Positions 1 through 7,682 are shown, numbered from the stretch's first letter. The stretch: DNA of 50,690 nucleotides from [Clostridium] symbiosum (GCA_021769625.1 JAETSN010000045.1:1-50690), one strand, 5' to 3'. The notes: generated by a model not told the origin, from the sequence alone. A program made the numbers and translations.

Positions 1-30
1 TAAATAAAAATCAGCCGTATTTAAGCCGAT

Positions 31-558
31 TTACAATTCATAGACCAGCAAATCTTCATTCGCCGCTGGATCGCACTTTTCTTTCCATTCTAGTTTCCGG
101 ATTACGCTCCACCTGGAAAAATTGATATTCGACAGATCATATCTGTCATACACTCTCTTATCAATAACCAATCTGCTGCTGAAATCCTTGTTCTGGAGGA
201 TTCCGCTATTCGACAGGTTCTTCAGAGCCATAATATCCGTATCCGAACATTCTGCATGGAGTGTGAACGTAAATCCGTCCAGTTCCTTCAGAATCTCTTT
301 GCTGATTCCCTTATTATTCCAAAGTGAAGTGTACAAATACATCTTTCCACGGTATCCCTTATCCCACATGCGGTTGATGAACTCCAGCGTCTTTCCTGGA
401 ATCAGCATTGGCTCCCCTCCGGTAATCACGATTTCCTGATACTCCATCAGTTCTTCATCTGTATGTACTTTCTGGTATTCCGGAAGATTCAAATTACAAC
501 ATCCCGGACACTTCCTGTTGCACCGGAATGTAACAATTACTCTTGCTGTCTTTTTCAT
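31..558 (-). CDS. Radical SAM domain protein
   Basis: A 175-residue protein with the radical SAM cysteine motif C13-X3-C17-X2-C20 near the N-terminus, followed by a GGEP motif near residue 47 that normally helps bind S-adenosylmethionine. These two motifs place it in the 4Fe-4S radical SAM superfamily. It is short for the family, about a half barrel, like anaerobic ribonucleotide reductase activases and QueE-type enzymes. No substrate-specific motif is recognised. It is the last gene of the leftmost transcription unit, right after a small acidic gene. Family membership is firm; the reaction is unknown. Confidence 0.85.
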   Translation of the reverse strand: MKKTARVIVTFRCNRKCPGCCNLNLPEYQKVHTDEELMEYQEIVITGGEPMLIPGKTLEFINRMWDKGYRGKMYLYTSLWNNKGISKEILKELDGFTFTLHAECSDTDIMALKNLSNSGILQNKDFSSRLVIDKRVYDRYDLSNINFSRWSVIRKLEWKEKCDPAANEDLLVYEL

Positions 559-568
559 AGTCCCTCCA

Positions 569-793
569 TCAAATTTGCTCTATGACCGAATTTGCATCAT
601 CAAGATAACCGTATGCCTCTTCCAGCATTTCGATATAGCCCTGCATTTCTTCGCCTCTGTCACCATCCCTGAAATTATCCGGAAGGTTCTCATAACTTTC
701 ATTCTCTTCTTCCTTTACGGCTTCCAAAATTTCCATAGCTTCTGATACTTTTTCAAATGCTTCTGTGAGTCTTTTTCTTCTCTGTCTATTCAT
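569..793 (-). CDS. Small acidic hypothetical protein
   Basis: 74 residues, rich in Glu and Lys, predicted almost wholly helical. The ATG at 793 is chosen because GGAGG lies about 5 bases upstream; a longer frame to 814 has no such site. It lies 11 bases after the 239-residue gene upstream and 10 bases before the radical SAM gene. No family recognised. Confidence 0.7.
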   Translation of the reverse strand: MNRQRRKRLTEAFEKVSEAMEILEAVKEEENESYENLPDNFRDGDRGEEMQGYIEMLEEAYGYLDDANSVIEQI

Positions 794-804
794 AGTATCC
801 TCCT

Positions 805-1524
805 TTACACCCATGCCGGTTTTTCTGTTGCTTCTGGCAAACTAAACAACCACCCAATAACATCTTTAGGTACATCCTCTTCCTTCCACGATGTACCGTA
901 TTTGTATCCGCAGACCGGGCAAGGTTTACACAGTATTCCATCCGGATGCTCCTCCGGCTTTAACCATCCAAGAGTTTTTATTTCAGTTGCGCCCTTATCC
1001 CCTGTATAGATTGGTTTCCTCGGTTTATATAATTTCTCCATCTCTCCTGTCAATTTCTCGTGTGTTGTAATGGAGTACGGAAGATTTGCATATCTAATCT
1101 GTTCATCCGAAGGAACAAAAACCGTGCCGTTTTTCAGCGCTTCTATCGCTGCTTTTTCTGCATCTTTCTTCTTGTCCATAGCTTCTCTGCTAAGTGTATA
1201 GTTGTATAACACAACTTCCTTTCTGGCAAGTCTATCCCATCCAAGCGATTTTTGATGCTGGCAATATGGTCGCATATCGTTCAAGTGCCATTCGCTCCAA
1301 ATATCACAAAACTGATTTAACATTTCCTGATTCCATTCAGGAGAGGGTGTCCCATTCCTGATTTCATCAACGCACTGCCCGCACGAGCCTTTTGCATTTC
1401 CATTTCTTTTCGGTCCGATAACACCGGAAATGCTAAGTCTTCCATCCTCAAATTCAATCTTACAAAAACCTTTCGCTTTTCCTTCGTATGTATCGCATGT
1501 GCAAGGGTTTATGATTTTTCTCAT
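805..1524 (-). CDS. Hypothetical protein with paired cysteine motifs
   Basis: 239 residues. The N-terminus has a cysteine cluster (residues 8-21), and CGQC (about 48-51) and CKPCPVCGY (about 199-207) look like metal-binding knuckles. The middle is charged and helical. The first two motifs suggest a zinc-stabilised protein, but no named domain is recognised. A GGAAGG site lies upstream of the ATG. It is in a tight operon with the genes on both sides. Function unknown. Confidence 0.75.
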   Translation of the reverse strand: MRKIINPCTCDTYEGKAKGFCKIEFEDGRLSISGVIGPKRNGNAKGSCGQCVDEIRNGTPSPEWNQEMLNQFCDIWSEWHLNDMRPYCQHQKSLGWDRLARKEVVLYNYTLSREAMDKKKDAEKAAIEALKNGTVFVPSDEQIRYANLPYSITTHEKLTGEMEKLYKPRKPIYTGDKGATEIKTLGWLKPEEHPDGILCKPCPVCGYKYGTSWKEEDVPKDVIGWLFSLPEATEKPAWV

Positions 1525-1527
1525 GGT

Positions 1528-1761
1528 TTAATACCTTCCTTTCATAGCTTCTTCCGCAATAACATCAATATTATTTTCCAGCAGATATTTCATATCCTGC
1601 ATACGAATTTCTAAAATATGCTTCACCTCATTCCTGATAGCATCTGCTGTCACTATTTTGCAGTTACAATGGACAGTGGTTATTACTTCCGAAAAAGTTA
1701 TCCCATCAAGCAGGTTATCCCCTCTGTCCAAGTCTTCTCCGAGTCTCCACTTTCTTTCCAC
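1528..1761 (-). CDS. Small hypothetical protein
   Basis: 77 residues from a GTG at 1761, chosen because GGGAG lies 8 bases before it. An in-frame ATG at 1779 overlaps the stop of the preceding small gene as ATGA and is the alternative start. The second half is a predicted helix rich in Glu, Ile and Met. No family recognised. It ends 4 bases before the next gene. Confidence 0.65.
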   Translation of the reverse strand: MERKWRLGEDLDRGDNLLDGITFSEVITTVHCNCKIVTADAIRNEVKHILEIRMQDMKYLLENNIDVIAEEAMKGRY

Positions 1762-1775
1762 CTGATCTTCTCCCT

Positions 1776-1943
1776 TCATTCCTCGTAATCTGTATAGTCA
1801 ATCTGCATTACCTCGCAAATATCTGCATAGTCGCATCCATTTTCGTACATATTCTTGATTGTGCGACCGTGGATGGTTCCGTCCCACGCATCAATCTGTC
1901 TTTCGATCTCTGCGTTCAGCCGCAGGTTGCTTCTATCTGCCAA
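1776..1943 (-). CDS. Small hypothetical protein with TTG start
   Basis: 55 residues beginning MADRSNLRLN, acidic at the C-terminus (DYTDYEE). The TTG at 1943 is preceded by GGAGG with 8-base spacing and lies directly against the stop of the coiled-coil gene upstream. The stop overlaps an ATG of the next frame (ATGA). The ordered middle (Arg-Thr-Ile-Lys-Asn then Cys-Asp-Tyr-Ala-Asp-Ile-Cys) could be a small HTH-like fold, but that is a guess. Confidence 0.6.
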   Translation of the reverse strand: MADRSNLRLNAEIERQIDAWDGTIHGRTIKNMYENGCDYADICEVMQIDYTDYEE

Positions 1944-2381
1944 TTATTGCACCTCCCTTCCAAATCCAAGAATTTCAAACGCTTTCCTGACAGTTTCCAG
2001 TTTTTCCTCAGCTTCTTTTTGAGCCGCTTTAGCTTTCTGGAGCAATCTGTCTAAATTTTCGTTAGCTTCGCAGCACTGATTGTATCTGGATGTCATATCA
2101 TCCAACTTTCTCTTCATGTTGTCTTTCATTTCATTGAAGCTGCGGCAGTGCCGAGAATCCATTTCTTCGTACTGTTTTTCAGCCATATTCAGCTTATGCT
2201 CCAATTCTTCAATCTTTCTGGCTCTCAGCCGCATCAATCTCTGGATTCCCCCGTTCTTTTTCCATTCCTTGCAGAACTGGTCTTTGTCTATGTCGCATCC
2301 CATGTATTCCTGCTCAATTTCCCGGTATTCGTCTTCTGTAGGTTCAAATCCGACTCTTTCTATAAATTCTGATTTCATCAT
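1944..2381 (-). CDS. Coiled-coil hypothetical protein
   Basis: 145 residues, dominated by heptad-like charged helices from about residue 50 to 135 (many Glu, Lys, Arg, Met, Leu), so a long coiled coil is likely. The ATG at 2381 is preceded by AGAGG; a TTG at 2405 lies inside an operator palindrome and is rejected. It is the first gene of its unit, immediately downstream of the promoter at 2429-2457. No enzymatic motif. It may be structural or a binding adaptor. Confidence 0.75.
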   Translation of the reverse strand: MMKSEFIERVGFEPTEDEYREIEQEYMGCDIDKDQFCKEWKKNGGIQRLMRLRARKIEELEHKLNMAEKQYEEMDSRHCRSFNEMKDNMKRKLDDMTSRYNQCCEANENLDRLLQKAKAAQKEAEEKLETVRKAFEILGFGREVQ

Positions 2382-2398
2382 AGCCTTTACCTCTTTTC

Positions 2399-2457
2399 TT
2401 ACCAACTGGTAATTTTTATCTTGGTATCATCTTAACTTTCCAATCGGTAATTGTCAA
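2399..2457 (-). promoter_or_regulatory. Operator-controlled promoter P2
   Basis: On the minus strand a perfect TTGACA (2457-2452) and TAAGAT (2434-2429) are separated by 17 bases. One operator, TTACCGATTGGAAA (2450-2437), fills the spacer. A second, TTACCAGTTGGTAA (2412-2399), lies downstream, 38 bases centre to centre. The layout matches the promoter at 8574-8632 base for base in spacing. It drives the genes from 2381 leftward. Confidence 0.8.
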
Positions 2458-2511
2458 TCATAAAATTTATTATTTTGGTAAATTATCTATAATCAATCAT
2501 TAGCTTTACAT

Positions 2512-2540
2512 AGAAAATCCGGAGGCGTTACCCTCCGGAT
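2512..2540 (-). terminator. Rho-independent terminator after the Bro-N gene
   Basis: A 9-bp perfect stem (ATCCGGAGG with CCTCCGGAT, 6-base loop) is followed on the minus strand by TTTTCT. It starts five bases after the stop of the gene ending at 2545 and closes that transcription unit before promoter P2. Confidence 0.85.
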
Positions 2541-2544
2541 CATT

Positions 2545-3051
2545 TCACATGCTTTTATCCAGCGATGCAGACAGTTCTTTCTTCAGCATCATGATTTCCA
2601 AAACAATTTCATCCAGCCGGTCGAAAACTCCTGCGATATTTACATTTCCGGAAGTAACCGACTTCTTCGGAATATCACTCTCCCGCTTCTGGATAGGAGC
2701 CGGTTTTTCTACAGGCTCTTCCTCCGCAGCGACTACCATATCGAACCAGTCTTTAAATCCTTTCGGCGGCATCAGCCCGTTTTTGATAAACCGCTCTGCC
2801 TCTCTCTTGTTGAAACACCGGGCATTTGTCTCACCTTTTCGATTTCCTGATACCCACGGAACTTTTACCATTTTCCCAGGGATGTTACTCCTTTTTACTG
2901 CTTTTGTCGGGGCTTCAAATCCCATGCACTCCGCAATATCAATCCCGACAAATCTGCGTTCTCCGTCAGAGTCAATAACCGTCCGGATTTCCCCGAATCT
3001 TTCATCTGTGTAAACGAAACAATTCTTTCCTTCAAACTCATATCCACTCAT
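2545..3051 (-). CDS. Bro-N domain antirepressor-like protein
   Basis: 168 residues. Residues about 15-75 read as a BRO N-terminal domain: GEIRTVIDSDGERRFVGIDI, then the aligned AECMGF and GKMVKVPW blocks. Bro-N proteins are DNA-binding, often phage antirepressors acting on the lysogeny switch. The C-terminal third is a Glu/Lys-rich helix, with no KilA-C or ANT domain recognised. The ATG overlaps the stop of the preceding small gene (ATGA) and is preceded by GGAGG. The role as a switch regulator is inferred from the family and from the nearby operators. Confidence 0.75.
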   Translation of the reverse strand: MSGYEFEGKNCFVYTDERFGEIRTVIDSDGERRFVGIDIAECMGFEAPTKAVKRSNIPGKMVKVPWVSGNRKGETNARCFNKREAERFIKNGLMPPKGFKDWFDMVVAAEEEPVEKPAPIQKRESDIPKKSVTSGNVNIAGVFDRLDEIVLEIMMLKKELSASLDKSM

Positions 3052-3254
3052 ACCGCACCTCCATAATACGCTGCTCTCAGACCAGCAAGATTTCTTCCGA
3101 ACTCTTCTCTCAGCAGATTAAATGACAACTCCAACTGCTTTCCATCTTCGTCATCCGTGAATCCGACACGTCCATCCACAAACGTATCATCAATCATGCG
3201 GATCAGGGCTGATACTTCGCTCATTTTGATGATGCAACTCTCCAAATTCTGCAT
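3048..3254 (-). CDS. Small hypothetical protein
   Basis: 68 residues (starting MQNLESCIIK), acidic and helical. The ATG at 3254 has GGAG 9 bases upstream; an in-frame GTG at 3290 falls inside a leader hairpin and has no ribosome site. It is the first gene downstream of the promoter near 3394-3422 and overlaps the Bro-N gene by 4 bases. Function unknown. Confidence 0.65.
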   Translation of the reverse strand: MQNLESCIIKMSEVSALIRMIDDTFVDGRVGFTDDEDGKQLELSFNLLREEFGRNLAGLRAAYYGGAV

Positions 3255-3279
3255 ATCTTCACACTCCTTTGCTTCTTGC

Positions 3280-3378
3280 GCCGGAGCCACGGTTATGCTA
3301 TACTAAATTTGCTATTACTAAAACCGTAGCTTCCAGCTCGTTTTGCAGCCCCTTTTGATGCCCGTCAGAAGGGGTTGT
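3280..3378 (-). other. Structured leader with two hairpins
   Basis: This sits between promoter P6 and the small gene at 3254. One hairpin pairs CCCCTTCTGA with TCAAAAGGGG (10 bp with one wobble, 6-base loop, about 3352-3377). The second pairs AGCTACGGTT with AACCGTGGCT across about 28 bases (about 3285-3333). Read on the plus strand, the first hairpin is followed by TTGTTTTTG and could terminate opposing transcripts. Its function in the leader is unknown. Confidence 0.45.
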
Positions 3379-3393
3379 TTTTGTTACATCATC

Positions 3394-3471
3394 ATTCTAA
3401 CTTACCGTCTGGTAATTTCCATCGTTTTTCAGGATGTTACCTAAAATACAATTCATGTTACCATTTGGTAA
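3394..3471 (-). promoter_or_regulatory. Operator-controlled promoter P6
   Basis: On the minus strand TAGAAT (3399-3394) is a good -10 box, 17 bases from a weak -35 (ATGGAA, 3422-3417). The operator TTACCAGACGGTAA (3415-3402) occupies the spacer and a second, TTACCAAATGGTAA (3471-3458), lies upstream of the -35. A half site GGTAAC is near 3436. It precedes the small gene and Bro-N gene. Confidence 0.65.
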
Positions 3472-3484
3472 TTTAATGGCAAAA

Positions 3485-4018
3485 CTAAATAAAGATGCTG
3501 CCCTTCAAAGTTCCATCTCCGTACTTCTGATATAATTTCCCCGCATCTTCTTTTCCGATTGTCGTAATGCTGTCTGATCCATCCTCCCACTCCGTATATC
3601 GTGCAACAAAGAATCTGCCAAAAGAATCTACATACAGTTCAAAAGCCATGCCGTCCGTATATTCATGCTCTCCATCATGGTAAAAATTACCGCAGAGCAT
3701 ATCTGCCTTATGCGTGTCGTACAATACTCCTTTAATGACCTGCCGCACCCTGCGCCCATGTCCTTTTCTTCTGCTCTCAAATTCAATCCCGCTTTCCAGT
3801 TCTACCAGGCGCACTTCGTACCCAAGCATATATGCCATCTTTCTCCACTCTTCTGCGCTGAAAGAGTTCTTTTTCAGACGCTGGCTGAAGTTCTGCGGTG
3901 TCCAGCCCATTTTCTTTGCAAACTCTCTCTGAGAATACCCCTTTGCTTCCAGGGCATCTCTCAGGATTTCTGACATGCTTTTTCCATTATCTACAGTCCC
4001 TAATTCTAAATTTACCAT
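3485..4018 (-). CDS. HTH DNA-binding protein, candidate regulator
   Basis: 177 residues. A Cro/C1-type helix-turn-helix is visible at about residues 28-52 (SQREFAKKMGWTPQNFSQRL). The C-terminal 100 residues have no recognised fold but include an aromatic, acidic beta-rich stretch. The ATG at 4018 has AGAGGG upstream; an internal ATG at 3976 is an alternative. The next feature downstream is a pair of TTACCANNTGGTAA operators. It is therefore one candidate for the protein that binds that palindrome, along with the XRE gene at 47774-48163. The link is inference. Confidence 0.7.
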   Translation of the reverse strand: MVNLELGTVDNGKSMSEILRDALEAKGYSQREFAKKMGWTPQNFSQRLKKNSFSAEEWRKMAYMLGYEVRLVELESGIEFESRRKGHGRRVRQVIKGVLYDTHKADMLCGNFYHDGEHEYTDGMAFELYVDSFGRFFVARYTEWEDGSDSITTIGKEDAGKLYQKYGDGTLKGSIFI

Positions 4019-4199
4019 TGTCCCTCTTCACCTCCGGTATAAAAATCTGCATACATTCCATTTCATTTAACCAGGACTCAAAGTCAGTGCCTTGGTCCTT
4101 CTGCTCTTGCAATCCAGCGTTATTTTCAAAATAATCTTCCAGGTCGCTCAGAGTATATCTTTCTGATTTTCCATTTTCATAATAATTCCAGGCTGCCAT
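3987..4199 (-). CDS. Small hypothetical protein
   Basis: 70 residues starting MAAWNYYENG, acidic in the first half and basic at the C-terminus. It begins directly after the stop of the zinc-ribbon gene and overlaps the HTH gene by 32 bases, so translation is probably coupled. No family recognised. Confidence 0.65.
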   Translation of the reverse strand: MAAWNYYENGKSERYTLSDLEDYFENNAGLQEQKDQGTDFESWLNEMECMQIFIPEVKRDNGKFRIRDCR

Positions 4200-4913
4200 T
4201 CACTCTTCATCCTCGTCTTCTTTGCTAAAAACGCATCCCAAGAGTTCATAATCATCCCCTGCTTTTTTATAGGCGAAAACCTCTTTTGCATCCTGGTTCT
4301 CCAGGCACTTCCTGATTCCGTCTTCTTCGGTATATGCGGTATCTATCTGGACATCATGCCCGTTTTCGATAGAATAGTATTTCTCGCTCGTCTCTGCTTC
4401 TATCCCATTCATCAGATAAACCACGCCTTTAGGATGCCTTTCGTCAAACCAGTGCCAGATTTCTTCACGGTCTGTACCGGCTGGAAATACAGCGATCTCT
4501 CTGCTACCGAACATCAGCTTATATTCTTTCTCCAGTATGAGCCTTCCGTCTTCATCTTCAGTAAACGGCACATCTGATAGATTTTTCCAGAATCCCTCCA
4601 CCATTCTATAACAGAGTAATGTTTCTCCATTCCAGTCGCATAATCCGGAATCAACCATACACTCTCCGCATAACATCATGGGGAAACCGCAATTCGGGCA
4701 GAAAACATGGTAGCCTTGCTTAGCTACATTCCATGCAATCGTACTCTCCTCGCCACATTCCGGGCACTGCTCTGTAACGAGGCTTCCTCTAATCTTCAGC
4801 AGTTCTTTTTGCTTGCGAATCACAGCAGCGTGAACTTCCTGATTTTCTTTCCGCAGCCTGATAACTTCTTTTCCCAACTCGCTCTTAAAAGCATCTTCAA
4901 TCGACATGTTCAT
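4200..4913 (-). CDS. Zinc-ribbon hypothetical protein
   Basis: 237 residues. After an N-terminal helix, residues about 54-90 contain three CxxC knuckles (CPECGE, CPNCGF, CGEC), a classical zinc-ribbon arrangement. The rest is acidic, ending in a Glu/Asp tail. The stop overlaps the start region of neighbours on both sides in a compact operon. Probably binds zinc; nucleic-acid or protein binding cannot be told apart. Confidence 0.75.
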   Translation of the reverse strand: MNMSIEDAFKSELGKEVIRLRKENQEVHAAVIRKQKELLKIRGSLVTEQCPECGEESTIAWNVAKQGYHVFCPNCGFPMMLCGECMVDSGLCDWNGETLLCYRMVEGFWKNLSDVPFTEDEDGRLILEKEYKLMFGSREIAVFPAGTDREEIWHWFDERHPKGVVYLMNGIEAETSEKYYSIENGHDVQIDTAYTEEDGIRKCLENQDAKEVFAYKKAGDDYELLGCVFSKEDEDEE

Positions 4914-5134
4914 TCCTCCCCAAACAATTCTCTTGCTTTATCTGTCAGCATTTCGTTCCTCATGGTCTTATCATTGAAAATGCTCCGGCATCCCAGAAGC
5001 AACTTATTCAGGTTTTCCTCTGTCACTTCAATCCCAGCGCTCTCCAAGGCATTTTCCAGATCCTCCATATACCAGTTTTCCGTGTACCAGGGCTGTTCAA
5101 CCGAACCGCAACCTATCTTATTCGCCTTTCCCAT
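4910..5134 (-). CDS. Small hypothetical protein
   Basis: 74 residues with a central acidic helix (MEDLENALESAGIEVTEENL), resembling small phage proteins of unknown function. It overlaps the next gene by 4 bases (ATGA) and the preceding gene by 17 bases. No catalytic motif. Confidence 0.7.
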   Translation of the reverse strand: MGKANKIGCGSVEQPWYTENWYMEDLENALESAGIEVTEENLNKLLLGCRSIFNDKTMRNEMLTDKARELFGEE

Positions 5135-5435
5135 GTGTTTTCCTCACTTTCTCCCAGCAATCCGGGCATAAAATTAAATCGTTTCCTTGCATCATATCCA
5201 TATACTGCTTGTGTCCATGCCTATCTGTAAAGCACTTCGAGCAGAACACCCTGCCGCATTTTTCACACCCCCATAATTCTCCATGAAGTTCATCTGATTC
5301 ATCCCACCCATTCCGGAATCCGCACAAGTCGCATGAGTATGTTTCATCTTCGCTATGGTAAGCCATTTGACTCATCTCCTCTCTTCTTTGCCATATTTGC
5401 AGGTACGTATGGCGCTTTAATAAATCATCCAGCAT
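5118..5435 (-). CDS. Zinc-finger hypothetical protein
   Basis: 105 residues from the ATG at 5435. Four cysteine pairs (CDLCG, CEKCG, CSKC, CPDC) plus histidines suggest two zinc sites, RING- or PHD-like in spacing. An ATG at 5366 has the better ribosome site (AGGAG, 9 bases) and would remove the first 23 residues, so the start is uncertain. Operon member; function unknown. Confidence 0.65.
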   Translation of the reverse strand: MLDDLLKRHTYLQIWQRREEMSQMAYHSEDETYSCDLCGFRNGWDESDELHGELWGCEKCGRVFCSKCFTDRHGHKQYMDMMQGNDLILCPDCWEKVRKTHGKGE

Positions 5436-5832
5436 AATTTTCTTCTTTCTTATCAGCCCCACAATACGGGCACTGATCCACGCCGTAGCACCAATACCAC
5501 TTCCCGCATTTGCACATCCAAAGCTCCTCTTCGTCCTGTTCGTCCAGGTAGCTTTCCGGATGCTGCCAATCTACGGCTTCAAAAACCCAATCCGCAATCT
5601 CAGGCTGTCCATTGCACATATCCAAAAAGTCCTGTCTGCTATATAAGGAATCACTCAGTTCCGGAATATAGCAAATGCGCCCCGGATGCTCTTCGTCCAG
5701 GTAAGCCTCCTCGTCTTTGAAAATCCATCCCTGTCTGTAGTAATCCCTGCTGATTACTTCTGGTGTTCCGTTCTCTTCGTCCGCCGGAATGTATTCTCCG
5801 ATTTTCATATATTCTTTCTTCTCTTCAGTCAT
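5425..5832 (-). CDS. Hypothetical protein with C-terminal zinc ribbon
   Basis: 135 residues. Aromatic- and acid-rich body, then a C-terminal CKCG...CPYCG pair at about residues 107-127 that should hold zinc. The ATG at 5832 is preceded by GGGGAG with 7-base spacing; a TTG at 5838 lacks it. It overlaps both neighbours by under 12 bases. Function unknown. Confidence 0.7.
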   Translation of the reverse strand: MTEEKKEYMKIGEYIPADEENGTPEVISRDYYRQGWIFKDEEAYLDEEHPGRICYIPELSDSLYSRQDFLDMCNGQPEIADWVFEAVDWQHPESYLDEQDEEELWMCKCGKWYWCYGVDQCPYCGADKKEENYAG

Positions 5833-6223
5833 AAACAATCTCCCCGAACAAAGCGTACTGGATAATCATGTCAGATACCGGTGCATCAATCAAAGTACAG
5901 TCCAGCAAATATCTTCCCTCATGCGTTCCCGGATAAATGGTATCCTCGTAAATCGGATGCTCCAGGTATCTCTTCATCCCTGCCAGAAACTTCTCTTTTG
6001 TCAGTTCCTCATACTTTCTTTCCTCCACATCATACAGGAGAAGCGTTCCTCCCCGGCTGATCTGATCGCTGGCGAACTCTCCGAGATATTCCCCCTGCAC
6101 CTTTGCTTCTGCGCACCAGTGGTTGATGCCACCTTCCAGCGCCGAAACCATAATATCGTCAATATCTTCGTCTGTGACAAGCACATTAAAACTGACCTCT
6201 ATAATTTCTCCTCTCTTTTCCAT
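5825..6223 (-). CDS. Hypothetical phage protein
   Basis: 132 residues starting MEKRGEIIEVSFNVLVTDED. AAGGAG lies about 10 bases before this ATG at 6223; two upstream in-frame starts (6232, 6247) are too close to or before that site. The protein is acidic with mixed strands and helices, and its repeated short loops resemble other clostridial phage proteins of unknown role. It overlaps the next gene by 8 bases. Confidence 0.65.
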   Translation of the reverse strand: MEKRGEIIEVSFNVLVTDEDIDDIMVSALEGGINHWCAEAKVQGEYLGEFASDQISRGGTLLLYDVEERKYEELTKEKFLAGMKRYLEHPIYEDTIYPGTHEGRYLLDCTLIDAPVSDMIIQYALFGEIVYD

Positions 6224-6243
6224 GCCGTACATGCTCCTTCCCG

Positions 6244-6501
6244 TCAAGATTTATGGATAACGCTCACTGGTTCCCCGTACTCTCTGCGCATGTGAGCATC
6301 ATGGCATCCGTCCAGCCGGTTCATGCTCCACTCGCTGTTGTGAATGCTGAATGAAAAATATCCGTCATCAGCAATGGAAAAACTTGCCATTCCGTGATGC
6401 CCCAGCTTTCTTAACTCTCCGATCAAGTCATTCAGATGTGGTAAAGTCGCTCCGCAAAATGCTCTGAACTGTTCTTCTGTAATAGTGTTTTGCTTTTCCA
6501 T
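6244..6501 (-). CDS. Small hypothetical protein, first of its operon
   Basis: 85 residues starting MEKQNTITEE, with several His and Met residues. The ATG at 6501 has AAAGGAG upstream. It is the first gene after promoter P3 (6551-6578) and its leader carries one perfect operator palindrome. No family recognised. Confidence 0.7.
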   Translation of the reverse strand: MEKQNTITEEQFRAFCGATLPHLNDLIGELRKLGHHGMASFSIADDGYFSFSIHNSEWSMNRLDGCHDAHMRREYGEPVSVIHKS

Positions 6502-6520
6502 AACATCTTCTCCTTTCATC

Positions 6521-6578
6521 TTACCATTTGGTAATTTTATCTGTAATCATATCTTATCGCACCCGTCTCTGGTGTCAA
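6521..6578 (-). promoter_or_regulatory. Operator-controlled promoter P3
   Basis: On the minus strand TTGACA (6578-6573), a 16-base spacer and TAAGAT (6556-6551). A perfect operator TTACCAAATGGTAA (6534-6521) lies downstream at the same offset as in P1 and P2. The spacer copy is badly degenerate here, so P3 may be less tightly controlled. It drives the genes from 6501 leftward. Confidence 0.75.
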
Positions 6579-6605
6579 TCGAAAAGTTTATAGATTTCAG
6601 TATTT

Positions 6606-6905
6606 TTACAGGGAATATCTAATTTTGCAGTGATTGTGAAGTGCGTAGATCATGACATTTCTTGCCTTGCCGGTCAGCCGGTAAAATTCTTCATCTGTCA
6701 TTGGCTGAACGCAGAACTGGACCGTAACCAACCGATCATTGCTGTCATATATTTTCGTTCCATACAGAACATGATCTGCTCCGGTTTCTTTCATCATTTT
6801 GGCTGCATCTCTCTCAAACTTCAGCAGCTCTTTCTGAATCTCCGATGCTGGCATCTGTCCTCTCTGGATGCAGCCTGTCGTATCTCTCATAGTCCACGTT
6901 ACCAT
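6606..6905 (-). CDS. Small hypothetical protein
   Basis: 99 residues starting MVTWTMRDTTGCIQRGQMPA. The start is set by GGAGG just upstream of 6905; a longer frame to 7040 only overlaps the neighbour out of frame. Mixed helix and strand, no known motif. It overlaps the stop of the zinc-ribbon gene by 7 bases and is the last gene of the unit that begins at 8560. Confidence 0.6.
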   Translation of the reverse strand: MVTWTMRDTTGCIQRGQMPASEIQKELLKFERDAAKMMKETGADHVLYGTKIYDSNDRLVTVQFCVQPMTDEEFYRLTGKARNVMIYALHNHCKIRYSL

Positions 6906-7279
6906 TCGTCCTCCTCCAAATCCTCTTCCCACTCTTCCGGCGGTTTCACTTCGTATCCTCCCTCCGCATACCATCTGCCGCACCCCGGACATTGACAGCA
7001 TCCGTAATATGTTCCGGTAAGATAAAACTCTTCGCCACACTCACATCTTGCCAGCGCCGGTACTCTATCCGAAGTCTTTCTTTCGATAACTCCCAGGCAC
7101 TCAACCTCTTCCGGATGCTCCTGGCACCACTTGTAATTTTTTTCTGAGCAAGGATTCAACTGCACCTCCCCATTTTTCCAGGGGAACGAAAATCCGGCAT
7201 CCGGATATTCACGGTATATGTACTCCAAATACGTTTCTTCCAGAACCTCTGTATGAGCCTCATTAATAATTGTTACCAT
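6899..7279 (-). CDS. Zinc-ribbon hypothetical protein
   Basis: 126 residues. Cysteine pairs CECG and CPGCG at about residues 79-102 form a likely zinc ribbon; the C-terminus is strongly acidic (Glu/Asp/Trp). The start ATG is preceded by GGAGG. It is similar in design to the genes at 5425 and 4200, so this arm carries several zinc-ribbon proteins. Function unknown. Confidence 0.75.
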   Translation of the reverse strand: MVTIINEAHTEVLEETYLEYIYREYPDAGFSFPWKNGEVQLNPCSEKNYKWCQEHPEEVECLGVIERKTSDRVPALARCECGEEFYLTGTYYGCCQCPGCGRWYAEGGYEVKPPEEWEEDLEEDEW

Positions 7280-7292
7280 AGGTATCCTCCTC

Positions 7293-7682
7293 TCATGCGT
7301 TCTTTGCGTCTTCTACGAACTGCTCCGCTTCTTCCTTGCTGCTGAACCAGTCATGGTAAATATCTTTACGTCTCAGTGACTTTGACTCATTTTTCGGAGC
7401 CTTTACCGCCTGGATGCTATTCGTGATAGCTGCGATAACTCTGCCATCGTCATATACCGAAGAGGTAACGCACCAGTACGTCTTCATTCCGGCAAGAATC
7501 AATTCGTAGGCATCCGCCTGTTCTTTTTTAAGCGGCTCTATGTAATCTACAAATCCCCATGCTTCTTCTCCGATTTCCTCACAGAAAATCTTTGTATCAA
7601 AATTCTTAATCTGTTCAACTTTCCCCCTGTTCGGAAATCCACCCGGAAGAATCGGGCGCTGTGTGCTGTAATATCTTGTCAT
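7293..7682 (-). CDS. Conserved-type phage hypothetical protein
   Basis: 129 residues starting MTRYYSTQRPILPGGFP. It resembles a protein type often seen in clostridial phages, but it has no known activity. GGGAGG precedes the ATG by 9 bases. It lies 13 bases upstream of the zinc-ribbon gene and 14 bases after the 57-residue gene. Confidence 0.75.
   Translation of the reverse strand: MTRYYSTQRPILPGGFPNRGKVEQIKNFDTKIFCEEIGEEAWGFVDYIEPLKKEQADAYELILAGMKTYWCVTSSVYDDGRVIAAITNSIQAVKAPKNESKSLRRKDIYHDWFSSKEEAEQFVEDAKNA

Noticed and set aside
7265-7279. Operator-like TTACCATAGGTAT near a gene start
   Set aside because: Two bases short of the 14-bp palindrome and made mostly of a start codon and ribosome site; no -35/-10 at the proper offset.
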